64,000 bases of DNA. Source: Eutreptiella sp. 'Long Island Sound 2002'. Lineage: Eukaryota; Euglenozoa; Euglenophyceae; Eutreptiales; Eutreptiaceae. The notes under the pieces are model-generated. The model was given only the letters and a program-made list of their open reading frames with translations. It made no database searches and was not told the origin of the DNA. Below are positions 58,822 through 64,000 of this stretch, piece by piece (position 1 is the first letter of the stretch; the number at the start of each line of letters is the position of its first letter). The position numbers were made by a program, and so were the translations under genes. The stretch spans positions 49,716,429 through 49,780,428 of the forward strand of contig OZ038393.1 in the NCBI GenBank assembly GCA_964036045.1, given 5' to 3'.

Positions 58822-61117
58822 TGCACCAGGAGGTAGTGGGAAGGGCGCGCCTGCCACCACGCATGCCTACCAGGATAGCAGTGATGGCAGACTCCGATGG
58901 CTTCCCCCAGCGGGACGACCGCCACCACCGCCGGTCCCGCTCCCGCTCCCACGCCTCCCCGGATTGGACGGGGGAGACCCTCGTGGAGCGCGAGGAGCGG
59001 AGGCTGGCGGAGGCGGCGGTGCTGGTCCGGCCCCCGCCGCCGGCCCGGGAGCCTGAACCAGCAGAGGTGACCGCCCCCGCCGCCCAAGCAGCAAGCCCTG
59101 CCGCCCCGCCCCGGGAGGGGGCCCCAGACGCGCAGGAAGCGGAGACCGGAGCCCCAGCGAGCCACGCCGCGGCCCCGACCGCGGCCCCCGGCACGCCGCC
59201 GACACGGGGGGTAGCCCCGGCGCAGGAACCGGGCGCATCGCCGAGGGCTGCCGCAGCCGCAGAGGAGAGCGAGGAGGGCGCGCGAGGGGTTGCGACCGCG
59301 GCCCCGGCGGGCCGCGCCACTGCCTCGGCCGGCCACGCCGCGACCCCCAGCACGCCGCGAAAGCGGGGGACGGACCCCGTACGGGCCACAGGCGCCTCGC
59401 TGGCGGCCGCCACAGCAGCAGAGGAGAGCGAGGAGGGCGCGCGAGGGGTTGCGACCGCGGCCCCGGCGGGCCGCGCCACCACCTCGGCCGGCCACGCCGC
59501 AACCCCCAGCATGCCGCAAAAGCAGGGGACGGGCCCCGCACGGGCCACGGGCGCCTCGCCGGCGGCCGCCACAGCAGCGGAGGAGAGCGAGGAGGGCGCG
59601 CGAGGGGTTGCGACCGCGGCCTCGGCGGGCCGCGCCACCGCTTCCGCCGGCCACGCCGCGACCCCCAGCACGCCGCGAAAGCGGGAGACGGACCCCGCAC
59701 GGGCCACGGGCGCCTCACCGGCGGCCGCCGCAGCAGCAGCAGTGGGCAGGGAGAGCGCGAAGTACCGCGCCAACGCCAACCCCACCCACACCCACGCAGG
59801 CCCCCCCAAGCAATTCCCCCCCAAGCCCTTCCCCCCGGAACGGGCGCGGCACGTCCGCCCTCCGGCGCCCGAGCGCTCGCCGCCGGGCGTCAGGCTGCCG
59901 CAGCTGCAAAGACAGCGGGACGCCCGGCGCGTGATCCAGGAAGGAGGGGAGGGCGTGCAGGCAGAGCTGCGTGCCAGCCACGGAGCGCGGAGCGGGGGGC
60001 AGGAGGCAACAGGGAAAGTGCCCAGGAGCGCGCGCAAGGAGCAGGCCAGGGCACGCGCGGCAGGGAGCAAGGGCGCAGCAGCGGGGGGGGGCAGAGCGCA
60101 GGCAGCGGACGGCGCGACTCAGGGCAGGGGGCCGGGAAGGGACCAGGGCACGGGAAGGGCGCGCAGGGGCGCGAGCAGGGAGCCCAGGTGCAGGGGGCGG
60201 GGCGAGGGGCGGTGGGCGAGCGGGCGGGCCAGGGCGTGGGGGATGGGGGGCGGGACCCGCGGCACGGGCAGGGGGCTGAAAAGGGGCCCAAGGGCAAGGG
60301 CAAGGGCGCCGCGGGCCCCAAGGGACAGGCGGGACGGGGCATGGGAGCCCGAGAGGGAGGGCGGGACAAAGGGAGGGGGGCGGGGAGCGGGGCGCCCCCG
60401 CAGCCGGACGTGCAGCCGGTGAGGTGCATCCCCCCGGGCATCCAACAGATGCCGGCGCACCACACCCACCACCACCACCACCACCACCACCACCACCTCT
60501 ACAACATCGACCCTGACGCCGGCGAGCTCGTCCCCCCCCAACCCCCACGACCCCAGCACCAGCCAGCCCCCCCCGCGCCGAGAGAGGAGCCGGCGCAGAT
60601 GGCCTCGGCGGACGGGGACCGGGGCGCGGCATCGGCGCCGCAGGCACTGGGGCAGCGAGGGGACCCGGCGCGAGGGGCAGAGGGGGCCCGGCCGTGGGAC
60701 CGGGACTGGAGAACGGTCCCGGACCCTCTGGGGGAGGAGGCCCTCCCCCTGGTGGGGGAGGTGTACGGGTGGTTGTGCTTGGCCAACCAGGGGACCACCA
60801 GGGGGTTGAGGAACCGGCCCTTCGATGCCGTGCTCCTCCAGAGAGACGGAGGAAACCGAGAGGTACCCCCGGGGGGTTGGGCAGCCCCAGAGAACCATGA
60901 GAGGGTCCTCAGGTCAGTGATCCGGGCGGCGTGGCCAAACAGGGAGCCGACGTGGCCGGCCTTCCTGGAAGGGGGAGCGGTGGTCCGCATCACGGATGCG
61001 GACGCCAACAACTGGCTCACCCGGGCCTTGCGCAGCGCCCTCGCCCACTGGCGCTACCGCCGGCGCAACCCGCCGCCGCCACAGCCCCAGCCCCCACACA
61101 AGCGGCGGCGCAGGTGA
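58821..61117 (+). CDS. LINE-G last ORF: basic repeat protein, frameshifted at a G run
   Basis: It starts at the ATG overlapping the previous TGA. The N-terminus has HHRRSRSRSH, then three 53-residue repeats beginning EESEEGARGVAT (DNA period 159, at 59262, 59421 and 59580), then KQFPPKPFPPERARH and QRQRDARR. In a run of G near 60080 the protein-like sequence moves frame and continues GKG-rich, then ten consecutive histidines (about 60467-60498) and a compact C-terminal region with GEVYGWLCLANQGTTRGLRN and NNWLTRALRSALAHWRYRR, ending at 61117. Composition suggests nucleic-acid binding. Read separately, the two parts are 533 and 309 codons. Confidence 0.5.
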
Positions 61118-62633
61118 CGGCCCAGATGGCAGACGCGAGAAAGTGGGGGGGGGGGCTGGGCCCCCCGACCCACGCCCCCCCCACGGTACGGCATGACGCA
61201 GGAGAGCGCGCCACCTCCCGAGAGAGGGAGGGCGGAGACAAGGAGCGCGGGGGGGAACCAGCTGCCCCGCAGCCCGCTAACCACTGACCGCTAACCCTCA
61301 CGGCCGCCCCCGGCCGGCCAGCGCCGCGCGACGACAGCCGGGGGGATGAGGGGCCCGAGCCAGGGCCTGCAAGAGAGTCCGGCTCTAGGTAGAGGGGGGC
61401 GGGGGAAGGGTGCGACCCCCCAGCCGATGGCTGGCCCCCGGAGCCGGGACCGCCATGCCGCCCCCCCCCCCGGCCGTCAGGAGGCGTCGCCAGGGGACCA
61501 GAGGGCCCCCCCCACTCCCCCCCCCCCCCTCCCACTCAGGCTCAAGAGCGGACGGAGGCGGACCGAAGAAACGGCGGCACCACACCCCCCCCGAAGAGGC
61601 CGCTGCACCCGGGGTGCGGGGGCACCACGGCCGAGGCAGGCGCCCACACGCCCTGCCTGCTGCCGGCCGACAGCGGAGCGGCGACGCCCAGGACGGCGCA
61701 AACGGAGCGGCCTTATCAGAGGCCGGCATGGGGAAGACGGGGGCGCGAACCAGGGCGGGGGGGTTCCCCCCCCCTCCCCCCCCGCCGCACTGACCCGTCG
61801 GCGGCCCACCGGACCGCGCCCGACACCCGCGGCCGCCCGGCAACCCCCACGGCACGAGTATACCCCGGGGGGGCACGCCGGGGGCAACGGAAGGCAGGCC
61901 GACGCCCGACGGGGCGGGGGGGCAGGGGGGCGACCCCCCCGCCCCCCCCCCCCCCCCCCGCACCCCCCCCAGCTAGGGAGCCACAGGAGCGGCCCTCCGC
62001 CCCCCCGGAGCCGAGGGGACGCCCCCCCCCCAGAAGGGACCGCGACGCGGGGGGGGGGGATGCGGCTGAACCTGCTCCCGCGGGGGTCGCGGCCGCCGGG
62101 CAAGCCCACGCCAGCGTGCCGGAGCAACGCGCGCAACGGAACAGTATGGGGGCCGCGCCCCACATGACCCTCCCGTGACCACAGCCCACTCAGGGAGGGC
62201 AGAGGGGGGGTTCAGGTCTGCAGGGGCCCCCGGGGAAGCGGTCCACGGGCCGCCCCCACCCCCCCCCCAGCCCGGAGCGGCACTGCGACCCCGATCGCAC
62301 GCGCACGCCGGAAGGGAGTGCGCCAACGACACGAGGGGGGCCAGGATTGAGTACCGCAGACCGCCACCCAAAAGGGGAGCAGGGAGGCCGCGGCGCGACC
62401 CCCCCCCCACCCCCCCACCGGCCCGCAAGCCGCAGGGGCCCCAGCCCCCACCCCCCGAGGCAGGGGGGATGGTCCCCCCCCCGCCCGAGAGAGGAGCCGG
62501 AGCGCGACCCGCCCCCCCACCCCAGCCGCCGACTCCCATGGGGGCCGCGGAGAACAAGCGAGCCCGCGCCAACGCCCCAGGACGCCGCACAGATCGCGCC
62601 CAGAGAAGGCGGGTGAGCACGAACCGGAGTGTT

Positions 62634-62654
62634 ATGGGGGGCCACGCCCCCCAT
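62634..62654 (+). other. Perfect 9-bp hairpin in the LINE-G 3' region
   Basis: Arms ATGGGGGGC and GCCCCCCAT surround a CAC loop. A related imperfect version lies at about 62146-62166. Confidence 0.5.
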
Positions 62655-62784
62655 GGACAGGACGACGCCAGTGACACCCGCTTTGTTGCCTGCCCCAGGG
62701 AAGGCAGAGGGACGGAACAAGGCAGAGCGACCCCCCGCCCTACAGGCCTCGCCCCGGCCGCCCCCCGGCACACGAACGCCACGG

Positions 62785-63005
62785 ACCCGCCCCGCGGCGC
62801 GCAGCCCCCACAGGGCGTGCAGGCCGAGGGGACAGAGAAGGGCCCCCACACCCGCACGCCCGCGCCCACAACATGTGGATCGCGGACCCCAACAGCCCAC
62901 CCAGTGGGCGGGCAGTCGGGGGAGGGGGAGCGCCTGACCCCAGACGCCCCTCGCAACAGTAGAAGGCACCCCCCCGGGGACGCCCTACCGCTACCCCCAC
63001 AGCCC
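62785..63005 (+). repeat. Single diverged copy of the 5' tandem-array unit
   Basis: It matches the array unit through GCGCAGCCCCCACAGGGC, GTGGGCGGGCAGTCGGGGGA and the start of the next half (GAAGGCACCCCCCCGGGGAC), with about one change every ten bases. It links the 5' and 3' ends of LINE-G. Confidence 0.8.
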
Positions 63006-63835
63006 CAAGCCAAGTGGGGGGGAACCAGGACCGGACCGCCCCCCCCCCCAGCACGCCAGACGGAGCAAGGGACCGGGGCAGGACACGCGGAGGGACACGC
63101 ACCACGTGGAATGGCCCTACCAGCGCCCAGTGCCCGGACCACGCGAGGTGCGCACGCCACACCACCCAGAGGGGGCGGGAGCGGACGCCGCGGGAGCGCG
63201 ACCGCACACACACGAAAGGGGCACAGGGGGACTACCAGAAGGGCAACCGGACCGAGCGCGCGGAACGCACAGACCGCGTGGAATGGCGTACCAGCGAGCG
63301 ATGGTAAGGGACATCCGAACAGGACGGCCCGCAACACGCAGCGCAGAACACACGGGGCGGGAAGGGGGAAACGAGAGAGACACAACACCAGGTACCGGCC
63401 CGAGCCCCCCGAACCGGCCGCGAGCGCCGCGCACACACAGACCGGGCACTGCACCCGCCAAGGCAGTAGTGGCGCACATCGCCACGCCCCAACTCCTAGG
63501 CTAGGCAGCCTCCGCGCCAGCCCAAGGGGGTCCCACTGGCAACAAGCCAGTAGCACGGGCCCGGCGGCGCCGGCGCCCCGGGCGACCACGCATTAGGGGG
63601 GCGACGCAGTGGGTAAGCGCCCGCAGCCACGGCTGCGAATTGATGCACTGACGGGGGACTGGCGAAACGGGGAAGCCGGGGAAGGATGGGGCTCCGAGCC
63701 CTGTGAACCCGGGGGACTCCGCCACCAGGCAGGAGGTGCGTCTTGGAGGGCCCCCCACTGGGACCTGGTGAGGAGGATATCACCTGGCCCGACCAGGTGG
63801 CCCCCCGGGTCCGAAAGGCGTCTAGTACCCGAAAA

Positions 63836-63856
63836 ATCAAACATCAAACATCAAAC
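63836..63856 (+). repeat. 3' terminal microsatellite of LINE-G
   Basis: Three ATCAAAC units form the junction with element C-like sequence. Short simple-repeat tails in place of poly(A) are common in several LINE clades. Confidence 0.7.
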
Positions 63857-63858
63857 AA

Positions 63859-64000
63859 CACCAGTCTCAATAGCATCTTGAGGTCGTAGTCGATCCTTCA
63901 AGTCACCCAGGGCGAGTCCATTGCTTTCTCGTTGTATAGCCTGGACCAGAGTCGGGTCCAGATCCTCCCATGGTATGGAGGTAAGACCTCCGTCCACCAC
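63859..64000 (-). mobile_element. Fragment of a second copy of element C (protease-RT linker)
   Basis: All 142 bases to the window end equal 15392-15533, in the same orientation. It encodes the C-terminal end of the Dam-like ORF and the following linker of element C on the minus strand. Confidence 0.9.

Larger units (their letters stand above)
19461..63861 (+). mobile_element. LINE-G: very large GC-rich non-LTR retrotransposon, interrupted twice
   Basis: Segments 19461-24169, 35164-36799 and 49708-63861 share very high GC and strand, and join across the inserted LTR elements. Across element B the joined frame is exact once one 4-bp duplicate is removed. The order is tandem 5' array, CCCH-finger ORF, long ORF with C2H2 finger, APE endonuclease, RT, RNase H and CCHC motif, then further ORFs to 61117, a 2.7-kb 3' region and a 3' end of three ATCAAAC repeats (63836-63856). 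Without the insertions it is about 20.5 kb, exceptionally long for a LINE. Decay: in-frame stops, two frameshifts in the core and a changed RT residue. The 5' limit is uncertain (17.0-19.5 kb). Confidence 0.6.
61118..63861 (+). other. LINE-G 3' region
   Basis: Very GC-rich with many long C and G runs. Long ORFs on both strands here (for example 61973-63589 minus and 62175-63596 plus) read as low-complexity P/G/R/A and are rejected. It contains one degenerate copy of the 5' array unit (62785-63005), a short perfect hairpin (62634-62654) and a simple-repeat 3' end. No polyadenylation signal is obvious. Confidence 0.55.

Noticed and set aside
58470-60070. Minus-strand ORFs of 394 and 501 codons
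   Set aside because: Antisense of the repeat ORF; their repeats mirror the 159-base sense repeats and composition is A/P/R-only.
61973-63596. 538-codon minus and 473-codon plus ORFs in the LINE-G 3' region
   Set aside because: They overlap on opposite strands, cross homopolymer runs and array-derived sequence, and show no domain-like composition.

Overview
The window is eukaryotic and consists almost entirely of nested retrotransposons. I see no host cellular gene, no operon structure and no bacterial signals. Ty3/gypsy elements with chromodomains, LINEs, a tRNA-iMet-type primer-binding site and AT-rich spacers fit a repeat-rich nuclear genome. The primer-binding site (TGGTAGCAGAGG) matches initiator tRNAs that begin AGCAGAG, whereas flowering-plant initiator tRNAs usually begin ATCAGAG. 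An alga, another protist or an animal is therefore more likely than a flowering plant, but I cannot name the organism.

Layout. 1-195 is the chromodomain end of a plus-strand Ty3/gypsy pol, followed by a cysteine-rich ORF with one membrane-like segment (238-1236) and about 3 kb without recognisable genes. 4480 to about 17071 is a minus-strand, decayed Ty3/gypsy element (element C). It is split by a 6845-bp LINE (7534-14378) flanked by a perfect 18-bp target-site duplication. That LINE encodes an AlkB-type 2-oxoglutarate/Fe(II) dioxygenase, a small unknown protein, and a large APE-RT-RNase H protein. About 17072-19460 is non-coding DNA with dispersed short repeats. 19461-23160 is a 75%-GC tandem array (about 420-bp dimers of about 210-bp monomers) that seems to be the 5' part of a very large, very GC-rich plus-strand LINE (LINE-G). 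LINE-G continues as 23234-24169, 35164-36799 and 49708-63861, because two complete Ty3/gypsy elements are inserted in it: element A (24170-35163, 533-bp LTRs) and element B (36800-49707, 344-bp LTRs). The last 142 bases repeat an internal part of element C exactly.

Main points. (1) A LINE carries its own AlkB-like dioxygenase, and its ORFs are joined by a repeated overlapping start/stop motif. (2) All three Ty3/gypsy elements have, between protease and reverse transcriptase, a domain resembling the Dam-type methyltransferase domain of DIRS retrotransposons. (3) In elements A and B the gag ORF starts inside the LTR and is read straight through the primer-binding site, and gag and pol lie in one frame separated by single stop codons. 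(4) LINE-G has zinc-finger proteins upstream and several further ORFs downstream of its APE-RT-RNase H core, and 5' array monomers that recur once in its 3' region. This copy is decayed (stops, frameshifts, D-to-N in RT motif A).

Order of events inferred from nesting and LTR divergence: LINE-G and element C are old; element A then entered LINE-G (7 LTR differences in 533 bp, about 1.3%); element B followed (2 in 344 bp, about 0.6%). The AlkB LINE entered element C while the pol frame was still continuous.
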